Shown here: positions 1-10,126 of the stretch, in pieces
Position numbering within the stretch: the stretch's first letter is position 1
Layout: the number at the start of each line of letters is the position of its first letter
Source: Pseudomonas sp. PSE14
GTDB taxonomy: Bacteria; Pseudomonadota; Gammaproteobacteria; Pseudomonadales; Pseudomonadaceae
Reading direction: 5' to 3'
NCBI RefSeq assembly: GCF_029203285.1
Contig: NZ_CP115669.1
Location: 2,728,001-2,792,000 of the forward strand
Length of the DNA stretch: 64,000 bases
Notes under the pieces: generated by a model
What the model was told of the DNA's origin: nothing
Databases searched by the model: none
What the model saw: only the letters and a program-made list of their open reading frames with translations
Position numbers and translations under genes: made by a program

Positions 1-1004
1 GCGGGGTAGAGATCGGCCACGGCCACGCCGATATTGGCCGTGGCGGCATGCAGCTGGGCTTCGGCGGCGCGGATGTCCGGGCGGCGTCGGGCCAGTTCGG
101 AGGGCAGGCCGAGGCTGAGGTCCGGCGTCTGCGGCTCGGTCTGCGCAACCGGTTTGAGTTCGTCGCGCAGGCTGCCGGGTTCGGCGCCGATCAGCACGCC
201 GATCTGGTTGATCGCCGCGCTTTCGCTGGCCAGCAGTTGCGGCAGGCGCGAGCGCAGGTCGGCCAGTTGGCTGCGCTGGCGTTCGACGTCGAAGTCGTCC
301 ACCAGGCCGCCATCGGCGCGCACCTGGATCAGTTGCAGGGTTTCCTCGGTGGCGGCCAGGTCCTGGCGCGTCACCGCAATCTGCTGCTGCACGCCGCGCA
401 GCTCGAAGTAGGCGCGGGACAGTTCCGCGGCGACGCCCAGGCGCACTTCGTCGAGCATCGCCGCCTGCGCTGCCACGCTGGCGTCGGCGGACTCGATGGA
501 GCGGCGGATGCGGCCCCACAGGTCCGGCTCCCAGGAGGCGTCGAAGCCGGCCTGGTAGAGGGTGAAGGGCTCGGCGAGAACCTTGCTGATCTGCTCGCTG
601 TTCGCGCCGGGGGCGATGCGCTGGATCATCAGCGCGTTGGCGCCGTTCTCGCTCATGCGCTGGCGATTGACTGCCGCCGAGGCGTTGACGTCCACGCCGC
701 GCTGGGACGCCACCATCTGCCGCTGCATGCGGCTCTGGGCGAAGCGCAGCACGGCGGTGTTGAGGTCGGGGCTGGCCTTGTCGGCGCGGCGCTGCAGGTT
801 GTTCAGCACCGGGTCGTTGAACAGCGTCCACCAGTCCTCGGCGAGTTGGGTGGTGCCGGCGCTGGGCGCAAGCGCCGCTTCGCCGGAGTGGGCGGCCTGC
901 CAGCTGGCCGGGCTCTTGGTCTGCGGCGTTTCATAGTCAGGGCCGACGGCGCAGCCGCCGAGCAGGATCAGGCAGCAGGCGAGGGGAGTGAGGGAATGTT
1001 TCAT
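1..1004 (-). CDS. Outer-membrane efflux lipoprotein of TolC/NodT type, 3' end outside the window
   Basis: Outer-membrane channel of a tripartite exporter. The minus-strand frame opens with an ATG at 1004 and runs without a stop to the window edge, so the C-terminus is missing. The N-terminus is a lipoprotein signal ending LLGGC with the lipidated Cys at about residue 18, followed by the typical AVGPDYETP start of NodT-family factors. Heptad-rich helical stretches (EEDWW..FNDPVL region, later ARRRPDIRAAEAQL) match the two OEP repeats. It starts 10 bp after the stop of the preceding permease, so it is the last gene of the same operon and should supply the outer-membrane exit. The family is clear; the substrate is not. 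Confidence 0.85.
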   Translation of the reverse strand, partial: MKHSLTPLACCLILLGGCAVGPDYETPQTKSPASWQAAHSGEAALAPSAGTTQLAEDWWTLFNDPVLNNLQRRADKASPDLNTAVLRFAQSRMQRQMVASQRGVDVNASAAVNRQRMSENGANALMIQRIAPGANSEQISKVLAEPFTLYQAGFDASWEPDLWGRIRRSIESADASVAAQAAMLDEVRLGVAAELSRAYFELRGVQQQIAVTRQDLAATEETLQLIQVRADGGLVDDFDVERQRSQLADLRSRLPQLLASESAAINQIGVLIGAEPGSLRDELKPVAQTEPQTPDLSLGLPSELARRRPDIRAAEAQLHAATANIGVAVADLYP

Positions 1005-1014
1005 GGCGTTTCTC

Positions 1015-2118
1015 TCACGTCAGGCGGTGGCGGAACAGCCACGAGGCGAGTGGCAGGGTGACGGCCGCCACCACCAGCATGGGGATGAGGTTGAACGACA
1101 CGCTGGCGAGGCTGGCGCCTTCCAGGTAGACGCGCTGGATCAGGTCGATGCCGAAGCGCAGCGGGTTGGCGTAGGTCACGATCTGCAGGAACTCCGGCAT
1201 GTTGCGCACCGGCGTGGCGAGGCCGGAGAGCAGCGTCAGCGGCATGATCAGCACGAAGGTGTAGAGCATCGCCTGCTGCATGTTCAGCGAGATGGCGGAA
1301 ATCGACATGCCCAGCCCGACGCAGGCGATGGTGAACACCGCCAGCCCGCCGTACAGGTCCAGCAGCGAGCCGGCCATGGGGATGCGGAACCAGAACAGCG
1401 CCATCAGCAGCACCAGGCTGGCCTGGGCCAGGCCGATCAGAGTCGGCGGTATGGCCTTGCCGAGCATGATTTCCAGCGGCGTGTAGGGCGTCACCAGGAG
1501 CTGGTCGAAGGTGCCCTGTTCGCGCTCGCGGGCCACCGAGAGGGCAGTGAGCATCAGCGTCTGCATCATGCTCAGGGTGGCGATCAGCGCCGGGATCAGC
1601 GGCCAGCGGGTTTCCAGGTTGGGGTTGTACCAGGCGCGGCTGACCACGCTCAGCGGTGGTGCCGCCAGGCCCCGGCTGCGGTTGAAGTCGACCACGATGC
1701 TGGCCAGCCCCGCGGCGGCGGAACCGGCGGTGTTGGAGTTGCGCCCGTCGAGGATGACCTGGATCGGTGCCGGGTCGCCCTGGGCCAGGCGGGTCTGGAA
1801 GTCGGAAGGGATGTGCACCACCAGCAGCGCCTTCTGCTCGTCGATCACCGCCTGGATTTCCTCCACCCGCGTGAGGGTCGCCACCCGGTGGAAGATGCCG
1901 CTGCCGTCCAGGCGCGAGGCGAGCTCGCGGGACGCCTCACCGTTGCTGAGGTCGAGCAGGGCGTAGGGCGCGTCGTTGAGGTCGAAGGTTACCGCGTAGC
2001 CGAACAGCACGCTCTGCAGCAGCACCGGCACCACCAGCACGATGCGGTTGGCCGGGTCCTTGAGGATCACCAGCAGTTCCTTGCGCCAGAGGTTGAGGAT
2101 GCGCCAGAAGAATTCCAT
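1015..2118 (-). CDS. ybhR: ABC-2 type exporter permease (YbhR-like)
   Basis: Inner-membrane permease of an ABC exporter, 367 aa. An N-terminal membrane segment (about residues 20-40) is followed by a large periplasmic domain to about residue 170, then five hydrophobic segments, the ABC2_membrane_3 layout. The sequence EREQGTFDQLLVTP just after the second hydrophobic segment is the family hallmark. Length and position after a second, similar permease match E. coli YbhR (about 368 aa) in ybhGFSR. It starts 6 bp after the upstream permease stop. The two permeases presumably form a heterodimer served by the double ATPase. The ybh symbol is by architecture and length, not by alignment. Confidence 0.85.
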   Translation of the reverse strand: MEFFWRILNLWRKELLVILKDPANRIVLVVPVLLQSVLFGYAVTFDLNDAPYALLDLSNGEASRELASRLDGSGIFHRVATLTRVEEIQAVIDEQKALLVVHIPSDFQTRLAQGDPAPIQVILDGRNSNTAGSAAAGLASIVVDFNRSRGLAAPPLSVVSRAWYNPNLETRWPLIPALIATLSMMQTLMLTALSVAREREQGTFDQLLVTPYTPLEIMLGKAIPPTLIGLAQASLVLLMALFWFRIPMAGSLLDLYGGLAVFTIACVGLGMSISAISLNMQQAMLYTFVLIMPLTLLSGLATPVRNMPEFLQIVTYANPLRFGIDLIQRVYLEGASLASVSFNLIPMLVVAAVTLPLASWLFRHRLT

Positions 2119-2124
2119 CGTGCT

Positions 2125-3251
2125 CTAGTCCAGTCGCTTGCGCGTCACCAGCCGCGCCAGGCCCAGCAGGACCACGGCGTAGGTGGCGAGGATCGCGCAG
2201 TCCTTGAGGATCATCGGCCAGAAGTTGCCGGCCAGGAACAGGGATTTCACCAGTTCCATGAAATAGGTCGCCGGCAGCAGGTCGCCCACCACGCGGATGG
2301 CGGTCGGCACGTTGCGCAGGTCGAAGATGAAGCCCGAGAGCATCATGGCCGGCAGGAAGCTGGCGAGCAGGGCGATCTGGCTGGCGAGGAACTGGTTCTT
2401 GGTCATCGCCGAGATCAGCAGGCCGATGCCCAGGGCCACCAGCATGTAGAGCATGGAGGCGACCACCAGCACCACGAAGGAGCCGTACAGCGGCACGTCG
2501 AACAGGACGCGCGCGGCGATCAGGCACAGCGCCAGGCCGATCATGCCGATGCCGAAGCAGGGGATGATCTTCGCCAGGAGGATTTCCACCGGCCGCACCG
2601 GGGTGACGAACAGCGCTTCCAGGGTACCGCGCTCCCATTCGCGGGCCATCACCAGGGCGGTGAGGAAGGCGCCCACCAGGGTCATGATCAGCACGATCAG
2701 CCCCGGCACCAGATACCAGGTGCTGGTGTTGGCGGCGTTGAACCACATGCGCTGGACGATGGTAACGGCGCCGCCCCGACTCTGGGCACCGGCGCTGCGG
2801 TCGGCCTGCTTCTCGCCCCAGCCGGCCAGGGCGCTGCCGACATAAGTGGCGACGCTGGCGGCGCGGGTGGCGTCCGAGCCCTGCACCAGCACCTGGATCT
2901 GCGCGTTGCCTTCATTCAGGCGGCGGGTGAAGTCGGAGGGCACCTGCACCAGCGCGTCCACCTCGCGGGACTTCATCAGCGCCTCGCCCTCGGCAAGGGA
3001 GCGCACATGATGTGGCACCAGGTAGTCGGTGCGGCTGATGCTGGCGGCGACGTCGCGGGCGATGGGCGAGGGATCGTCGAGGACGATGGCGACGATGGCG
3101 CGCTTCACGTCCAGCGACAGGCCGTAGCCGAAGATCAGGATCAGCGCGATGGGCAGGCCGATGCCGATCAGCAGGTTGCTGCGGTCGCGCACCAGCTGCC
3201 GCACTTCCTTGCGGGTCAGCGAGGCGAGGCGCCGCCAGAAGCCGCCGGCAC

Positions 3252-3255
<4 letters not shown>
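2125..3255 (-). CDS. ybhS: ABC-2 type exporter permease (YbhS-like)
   Basis: Inner-membrane permease, 376 aa, first of a pair. It has the same plan as its neighbour: a cytoplasmic N-terminus (RLASLTRKEVRQLVRDR), TM1 at about 28-48, a periplasmic domain, then five C-terminal hydrophobic segments with EWERGTLEALFVTP, the conserved coupling region. Its ATG overlaps the stop of the ATPase gene by 4 bp (ATGA), so translation is probably coupled. E. coli YbhS is about 377 aa. Known relatives export drugs such as cationic compounds; nothing in the sequence fixes the substrate here. Confidence 0.85.
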
Positions 3256-5038
<1,783 letters not shown>

Positions 5039-5039
<1 letters not shown>

Positions 5040-6040
5040 CAGCGCGGCTCGTCGGCGAAACGTACCGTGGCCGGCATGCCCAGGCGCAGGCGGTTATCGG
5101 GGTCGGCCACCAGCACCCGGACTTCGTAGACCAGGCTGGTGCGCAGCTCTTCGGTCTGCACCGATTTCGGGGTGAATTCGGCGACCGAGGAGATAAAGCC
5201 GACGTGACCGTCGATGGCCTGGTCCGGGTGGCTGTCGGTGAAGACCTCGGCCTTCATGCCGGGCTTGAGCCGCCCCAGGTTGACTTCGCTGACATAGGCG
5301 CGAATCCATTTCGGGTCGGTCAGCGCCAGGGAATACACCGGGCGTTGCGGCGAGGCCATGTCGCCGGGTTCCAGCAGGCGCGAACGCACGGTGGCGTTCT
5401 GTGGCGCCTTGAGGTCGGCTTCGTCGAGGTTGTGCTGGAGCAGGGCGAGGTCGGCGCGGGCGGCGGCGAGCTGCGCCTCGGCCTGGGCGATGTCTTCCGC
5501 GCGCGGGCCGATCCGGGCCAGGCGCAGGGATTTCTGCCGATCTTCCAGCTGGGCCTGGGCGACCTTCTGCTGGGAGGTGGCGCTGTCGATGTCCTGCTGG
5601 CTCACAGCGCGGCCGCCGGGACTGTTGGCGCGGATGTTCTGCAGGCGGCGCAGCTGGGTGTTGGCGAGGTCGAGCTGGGCGCGGGCGGCCTGGTCCTGGG
5701 CGCGGGCGCGGTCGATGTCCTCGGGGCGCGTGCCGTTCTTCAGGCGCAACAGGCTCTGCTCCTGGGCGGCGATCTGCGCCCGGGCCTTGTCGATCTGCAG
5801 GCGCAGGGTGCGGGTGTCGAGGCTGGCCAGCACGTCGCCGGCCTTTACCAGGTCGCCTTCATCGACGTTCATGCGGGCGATGCGCTCGCTGCCGATGAAG
5901 GCCAGCGAAACCTGGCGGATATCGACGTTGCCGTAGAGCACCAGTCCTTTATCTCCGCTTTCGCGGGATTGCAGGTACCACCATGACCCGCCCCCCAGCA
6001 ACAGCACCAGAACGACGACCAGCAACAGCTTCTTCGGCAT
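5039..6040 (-). CDS. ybhG: HlyD-family membrane fusion protein (YbhG-like)
   Basis: Periplasmic adaptor linking the inner-membrane ABC permeases to the outer-membrane channel, 333 aa. I start it at the ATG at 6040 because AGGGAAGG lies just upstream and the protein then opens with a short basic stretch and one membrane anchor (KKLLLVVVLVLLLGG). A barrel-sandwich half (LVKAGDVLASLDTRTL) precedes a long coiled-coil hairpin (about 85-210) rich in Ala, Gln and Arg, then the second half (LKAPQNATV). It is the first gene of the minus-strand exporter operon; a regulator is not adjacent, and the divergent neighbour is a tiny membrane protein. Confidence 0.9.
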
Positions 6041-6218
6041 GTAGACCTTCCCTGTTTCGTGACAGCCCGGTGAAGGATAGCCAGTTATTCGCTCCCGGAG
6101 CAGCAAAATCACGGCTACGGTGCGTCGCAGACGGGTTTGACGATCATTTCGTCAGCTGCGCCACCGTGGTTGCATATTGCTGTTAGCGTGAAGAGGCAAC
6201 CTCAACGGGAGCGCTGTC

Positions 6219-6461
6219 ATGAGCGATCAAGTGAATGGTTCTCAGGCCGCCAAACAGTCCTCTTGCCTGCGTCGCGCGCAGCTGATGCAGTGGTCCGGCA
6301 TGGTGATGTTCGTCCTGGCCATCGGCCTGGCCGCGCTGACGGACTTCCTGACCCACAGCGAGGGCATGACCACCATCGTGCTCTTCGGCGGGCTCGGACT
6401 GCTGGCGATGGTGTCGGCGCGCTTCATCGCGATGGCTTGCCTGCGAAGGCAGCATCCGTAG
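6219..6461 (+). CDS. Small two-helix membrane protein, function unknown
   Basis: An 80-aa protein with a polar N-terminus, two hydrophobic segments (about 25-43 and 51-70) separated by a short loop (DFLTHSEGMT), and a basic C-terminal tail. CGGGAG is placed 8-10 nt before the ATG, which supports real translation. I do not recognise a family. It is divergent from the exporter operon, with about 178 bp between the two starts. The stop codon TAG lies inside the first REP palindrome of the downstream repeat cluster, which may stabilise the transcript end. Confidence 0.6.
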   Translation: MSDQVNGSQAAKQSSCLRRAQLMQWSGMVMFVLAIGLAALTDFLTHSEGMTTIVLFGGLGLLAMVSARFIAMACLRRQHP

Positions 6462-6675
6462 GGCGTATATCGCTCCGCGTTATACGCCGTTTGGCCTGAG
6501 CCTCAGACCGCTCCGGGTTCAGTCATGGCGCCAGCAATAGGGCAAGGAGTATCGGTGTACAACCGCGAACGGTTGTACACCCTACGGACAGCTTTTCGTA
6601 GGAGCGAGCTTGCTCGCGAAGGGAGGCTACCGGCGGCACCGGCGCTGGGCGCTTCGCGAGCAAGCTCGCTCCTGC
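6458..6675. repeat. Cluster of REP-type palindromes
   Basis: Three palindromic families stand side by side. 6458-6489 has GGCGTATA/TATACGCC arms. 6555-6580 has perfect 10-bp arms, GTGTACAACC/GGTTGTACAC. 6598-6620 and 6653-6675 are inverted copies of GTAGGAGCGAGCTTGCTCGC, a REP doublet. All three families recur elsewhere in the window (13.4-14.5, 30.9-31.1 and 36.8-37.1 kb), always between operons. No gene is visible in the cluster. Confidence 0.85.
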
Positions 6676-6691
6676 AATAGAGCCGGCGGTT

Positions 6692-6886
6692 TCAGCGCTG
6701 CGGCGCTTGCGGCTGAATCCGCTGAGGGTCGATTCCCCGGTCGCCGATATTGATGTCGTCGGACATCTGCGGTTTGGGCGGCGGCGCGACGTTGTGGTCG
6801 GCGGGCCCGCTGTGGCCGCTGCAGGACGATCCGCCCAGGGCGAGGGCCAGTACGCCCGCCAGTAGCAGCGCGATGAATCTCGGCAT
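6692..6886 (-). CDS. Small exported protein, possible lipoprotein
   Basis: A 64-aa product with a clean signal peptide (MPRFIALLLAGVLALALGG) followed by SSC at residue 22, a poor but possible lipobox. The remaining 40 residues are Pro-, Gln- and Asp-rich without a recognised fold. I use the ATG at 6886 rather than upstream ATGs because GGGAGGA precedes it at good distance and the signal peptide begins there. It is divergent from the oxidoreductase operon, across about 200 bp that carry candidate regulator sites. Function unknown. Confidence 0.55.
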   Translation of the reverse strand: MPRFIALLLAGVLALALGGSSCSGHSGPADHNVAPPPKPQMSDDINIGDRGIDPQRIQPQAPQR

Positions 6887-6948
6887 GTCCGCGTCCTCCC
6901 GTTGGCTGTCCCACCCTCCAGTGAACGCGCCCTGGCGCCTGTCCCCCC

Positions 6949-6989
6949 AAGTGCCTGACGAACGGCGCCACCTCCCTGTCACGAAATGA
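6949..6989 (+). promoter_or_regulatory. Candidate regulator sites upstream of the BKACE operon
   Basis: Two motifs, AAGTGCCTGACG (6949-6960) and CTGTCACGAAATGA (6976-6989), are each found once more in the window, both in the intergenic region of the AraC gene (15812-15823 and 15599-15612). Exact 12- and 14-base identity between two regulatory regions 8 kb apart suggests a shared regulator, most simply that AraC protein. Inference only. Confidence 0.4.
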
Positions 6990-7066
6990 AAAGCCCCTGT
7001 CGTTCGATGTGAAGCGGCTGTCCGGCCCCCTCCCTAGAGTCCGATCCATGGGCATCCGCCCTCTAA

Positions 7067-7074
7067 AAAAACAA
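7067..7074 (+). promoter_or_regulatory. AAnAAnAA catabolite-activity motif before the oxidoreductase
   Basis: AAAAACAA within an A-rich tract, 20 nt before the ATG at 7095. This matches the Crc/Hfq target AAnAAnAA near a ribosome binding site, so translation of the operon is probably repressed on preferred carbon sources. Confidence 0.5.
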
Positions 7075-7094
7075 GACAAACTGGAGAATCCGGC

Positions 7095-8075
7095 ATGGCC
7101 AAAGCCGTTCGTTTCTATGAAACCGGGGGTCCCGAAGTCCTGCGTTACGAGGACGTGGAGGTCGGCGATCCCGGCCCGGGGCAGGTTCGCCTGCGCCACG
7201 TTGCCGTAGGGCTGAACTACGCGGACACCTACTTCCGTAATGGGACCTACGCGGTGCCCCTGCCCAGCGGCATGGGTGTGGAGGCCGCCGGGGTGGTGGT
7301 GGCGGTGGGCGAGGGCGTGCACAACGTCGTACCGGGCGACCGGGTCACCTACACCGGCTTCATCAATACCCTGGGTGCCTACAGCACCGAGCGCCTGGTG
7401 CCCGCCGCGCCGTTGATCCGCCTGCCCGAAAGCATTGCCTTCGAGACCGCCGCCGCCATGACCATGCGCGGCCTGACCTCGGCCTACCTGATGCGCCGCA
7501 TCCATGACTTCAAGCCCGGCGACAGCATCCTGCTGCACGCCGCCGCCGGTGGCGTGGGCCTGATCGTCTCGCAGTGGGCGCGCCTGCTCGGCCTGCGGGT
7601 GATCGGCACGGTCTCCAGCGAAGCCAAGGCCCAGGTCGCCCTGGCCCATGGCTGCTCGGAAGTCATCGACTACAGCCGCGAAGACGTTGCCTCGCGGGTT
7701 CGCGAGCTGACCGATGGCCGCGGCGTGGACGTGGTGTTCGACAGCGTCGGCAAGGACACCTTCATGTCCTCCCTGGACTCGCTCAAGCGCCGTGGCCTGA
7801 TGGTCTGCGTCGGCACCGCGTCCGGGCCGATCCCGCCGTTCGACCCGGTCCTGCTGGCGATGAAGGGCTCGATCTTCCTCACCCGCCCGGCGCTGGCCGA
7901 CTACATCGCCGACCCGGCGGAGAAGGCCGCGCTGCTGGATGAGCTGTTCACCCACGTCGGCAATGGCGACATCCGCATCGAGATCAACCAGCACTACGCG
8001 CTGGAAGATGCCGTGCAGGCCCACCGCGACCTGGAGTCGCGCAAGACTACCGGCTCGTCGATCTTCGTCATCTGA
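7095..8075 (+). CDS. MDR-family NADPH:quinone oxidoreductase (Qor/zeta-crystallin type)
   Basis: Cytoplasmic NAD(P)H-dependent oxidoreductase, 326 aa, full length for the family. A GroES-like N-terminal half contains NYADTYFRNG and the NADP-binding Rossmann half carries AAAGGVG at 149-155. It lacks the Cys/His zinc ligands of alcohol dehydrogenases, so it belongs to the quinone reductase/enoyl reductase branch. CTGGAG precedes the ATG. The dioxygenase gene follows after 11 bp, so they are co-transcribed. In this operon it may reduce an enone, quinone or aldehyde intermediate; the true substrate cannot be read from the sequence. Confidence 0.85.
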   Translation: MAKAVRFYETGGPEVLRYEDVEVGDPGPGQVRLRHVAVGLNYADTYFRNGTYAVPLPSGMGVEAAGVVVAVGEGVHNVVPGDRVTYTGFINTLGAYSTERLVPAAPLIRLPESIAFETAAAMTMRGLTSAYLMRRIHDFKPGDSILLHAAAGGVGLIVSQWARLLGLRVIGTVSSEAKAQVALAHGCSEVIDYSREDVASRVRELTDGRGVDVVFDSVGKDTFMSSLDSLKRRGLMVCVGTASGPIPPFDPVLLAMKGSIFLTRPALADYIADPAEKAALLDELFTHVGNGDIRIEINQHYALEDAVQAHRDLESRKTTGSSIFVI

Positions 8076-8086
8076 GGTGACTCGTC

Positions 8087-8935
8087 ATGCACGTGGAGCA
8101 ACTGACTTGCAGCATCGGCGCTGAAGTTTCCGGCGTGAACCTGGGCGATGCCGCCCGTGACGATGCACTGTTCGACGAAATGCGCAGCCTGCTGCTGAAA
8201 CACAAGGTGCTGTTCCTGCGCGACCAGGACATCAGCCGCGCCGACCATGTGGCCTTCGCTCGCCGTTTCGGCGAGCTGGAGGACCACCCGGTGGCCGGCA
8301 GCGACCCGGAGCATCCGGGCCTGGTGCGCATCTACAAGACCCCGGACCTGCCCAACGACCGCTACGAGAACGCCTGGCACACCGACGCCACCTGGCGCGA
8401 GTCGCCGCCCATGGGCTGCGTGCTGCGCTGCGTGGAATGCCCGCCGGTGGGCGGCGACACCATGTGGGCGAACATGGCGCTGGCCTACGAAATGCTGCCG
8501 GCCGAGATCAAGAGCAAGATCGCCGAGCTGCGCGCCCGCCACAGCATCGAGGCGAGCTTCGGCGCGGCGATGCCGATCGAGAAGCGCCTGGCGCTGAAGG
8601 CGATGTACCCGGACGCCGAGCACCCGGTGGTGCGCACCCATCCGGAGACGGGCGAGAAGGTGCTGTTCGTCAACGCCTTCACCACCCACTTCACCAACTA
8701 CCACACCCCGCAGAACGTGCGCTTCGGCCAGGACGCCAACCCCGGCGCGCTGGACCTGCTGCGCTACCTGGTGAGCCAGGTCTACATCCCCGAGTACCAG
8801 GTGCGCTGGCGCTGGAAGAAGAACAGCGTGGCGATCTGGGACAACCGCAGTACCCAGCATTACGCGGTGATGGATTACCCACCCTGCGTGCGCCGCATGG
8901 AGCGCGCCGGAATCATCGGCGACAAGCCGTTCTGA
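8087..8935 (+). CDS. TauD/TfdA-family Fe(II)/2-oxoglutarate dioxygenase
   Basis: Non-haem iron oxygenase, 282 aa, the usual TauD length. The iron ligands are visible as WHTD (His98, Asp100) and the distal His258 in STQHYAVMDY; Arg269 or Arg270, 11-12 residues later, would bind 2-oxoglutarate. Related enzymes hydroxylate next to a heteroatom and release sulfite from sulfonates, sulfate esters, phenoxyacetates or betaines. A YeiH-type putative sulfate/sulfite exporter at the end of the same operon makes a sulfur-containing substrate plausible but does not prove it. It follows the oxidoreductase by 11 bp. Confidence 0.88.
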   Translation: MHVEQLTCSIGAEVSGVNLGDAARDDALFDEMRSLLLKHKVLFLRDQDISRADHVAFARRFGELEDHPVAGSDPEHPGLVRIYKTPDLPNDRYENAWHTDATWRESPPMGCVLRCVECPPVGGDTMWANMALAYEMLPAEIKSKIAELRARHSIEASFGAAMPIEKRLALKAMYPDAEHPVVRTHPETGEKVLFVNAFTTHFTNYHTPQNVRFGQDANPGALDLLRYLVSQVYIPEYQVRWRWKKNSVAIWDNRSTQHYAVMDYPPCVRRMERAGIIGDKPF

Positions 8936-8957
8936 TCCTCGGAAAAAAGAGCTCTAC

Positions 8958-8965
8958 AAGAACAA
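8958..8965 (+). promoter_or_regulatory. AAnAAnAA catabolite-activity motif before the BKACE gene
   Basis: AAGAACAA, 16 nt before the ATG at 8981 and just ahead of the CGGAG ribosome binding site. Candidate Crc/Hfq site. Confidence 0.5.
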
Positions 8966-8980
8966 TTTACGGAGACTGAC

Positions 8981-10033
8981 ATGCAATTTTTCGACGATTC
9001 CCTGCACCCGGAGAACCAGGACAAGGTAGTCATCACCGTGGCCCCCTACGGCCCGGAATGGATGCCCGAGGACTTCCCCGAAGACATCCCGGTGACCATG
9101 GACGAACAGGTCCAGAAGGCCGTGGACTGCTACGAAGCCGGCGCCACCGTGCTGCACCTGCACGTGCGTGAGCTGGACGGCAAGGGCTCCAAGCGCCTGT
9201 CCAAGTTCAACGAGCTGATCGCCGGCGTGCGCGAAGCCGTGCCGGACATGATCATCCAGGTCGGCGGCTCGATTTCCTTCGCCCCGGAAAGCGACGGCGA
9301 GGCGGCCAAGTGGCTGTCCGACGATACCCGTCACATGCTCGCCGAGCTGACCCCCAAGCCCGACCAGGTGACGGTGGCGATCAACACCACCCAGATGAAC
9401 ATCATGGAGCTGCTCTACCCGGAGTACCTCAAGGGCACTTCCCTGGAGCACCCGGCCTACCAGGCGGCCTACAGCGAGATGACCGTGCCGGCCGGCCCGG
9501 CGTGGGTCGAGGAACACCTGAAACGCCTGCAGGCGGCCAATATCCAGCCGCACTTCCAGCTCACCGGCATGCACGCCCTGGAAACCCTCGAGCGCCTGGT
9601 GCGCAAGGGCGTCTACAAGGGCCCGCTGAACCTGACCTGGATCGGCATCGGCGGCGGCTTCGACGGCCCCAACCCGTTCAACTTCATGAACTTCGTGCAC
9701 CGCGCGCCGGACGGCGCCACGGTCACCGCCGAGTCGCTGCTCAAGAACGTCCTGCCGTTCAACATGATGGCCATGGCCATGGGCCTGCACCCGCGCTGCG
9801 GCATCGAGGACACCATCATCGGCCAGCACGGCCAGCGCATGACCTCGGTCGAGCAGATCCAGCAGTGCGTGCGCGTCGCCCACGAACTGGGCCGTGAAGT
9901 CGCCAGCGGCCAGGAAGCCCGCGCCATCTACAAGATCGGCGTGCAGTACGACAGCGTCGAGGAAACCCTGCGCATGAACGGCATGGCGCCCAACCGCCAG
10001 CCGGGCCAGAAGTCCGTCCCGCTTCGCGCGTGA
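8981..10033 (+). CDS. BKACE (DUF849) beta-keto acid cleavage enzyme
   Basis: Zinc-dependent TIM-barrel enzyme that condenses a beta-keto acid with acetyl-CoA and splits the product to acetoacetate and a new acyl-CoA. The metal-binding His pair is in LHLHVRE (His59, His61), and the family signatures QVGGS, IGIGGG and GIEDTI are present. At 350 aa it is longer than 3-keto-5-aminohexanoate cleavage enzyme (about 275-310 aa), with an extra N-terminal segment and tail. Known BKACE substrates include dehydrocarnitine and 3-keto-5-aminohexanoate. Placed after a dioxygenase and an oxidoreductase, it probably cleaves the beta-keto acid they produce. Substrate unknown. Confidence 0.88.
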   Translation: MQFFDDSLHPENQDKVVITVAPYGPEWMPEDFPEDIPVTMDEQVQKAVDCYEAGATVLHLHVRELDGKGSKRLSKFNELIAGVREAVPDMIIQVGGSISFAPESDGEAAKWLSDDTRHMLAELTPKPDQVTVAINTTQMNIMELLYPEYLKGTSLEHPAYQAAYSEMTVPAGPAWVEEHLKRLQAANIQPHFQLTGMHALETLERLVRKGVYKGPLNLTWIGIGGGFDGPNPFNFMNFVHRAPDGATVTAESLLKNVLPFNMMAMAMGLHPRCGIEDTIIGQHGQRMTSVEQIQQCVRVAHELGREVASGQEARAIYKIGVQYDSVEETLRMNGMAPNRQPGQKSVPLRA

Positions 10034-10039
10034 CAGGCT

Positions 10040-10076
10040 CCGGTGCGGGTTCTGCCAGTAACCCGCACCGGCTTTT
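10040..10076 (+). terminator. Hairpin with T-run inside the operon
   Basis: Perfect 11-bp stem CCGGTGCGGGT/ACCCGCACCGG (10040-10050 with 10061-10071) followed by TTTT. It lies between the BKACE and MFS genes, so it may partly terminate or trim the transcript and lower expression of the distal genes. Confidence 0.65.
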
Positions 10077-10083
10077 ACCCCAG

Positions 10084-10097
10084 AAGAACAACAAGAA
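10084..10097 (+). promoter_or_regulatory. Extended AAnAAnAA motif before the MFS gene
   Basis: AAGAACAACAAGAA contains overlapping AAnAAnAA units 30 nt before the ATG at 10127. It is the longest such run in the window and a strong Crc/Hfq candidate. Confidence 0.55.
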
Positions 10098-10126
10098 CCC
10101 GATTACTCGCCTGGAGAGGTAGCGTC

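Noticed and set aside
6137-6178. TTGACG followed by CATATT as a promoter for the small membrane protein
   Set aside because: The spacing is about 30 bp, too long even for MerR-type promoters.
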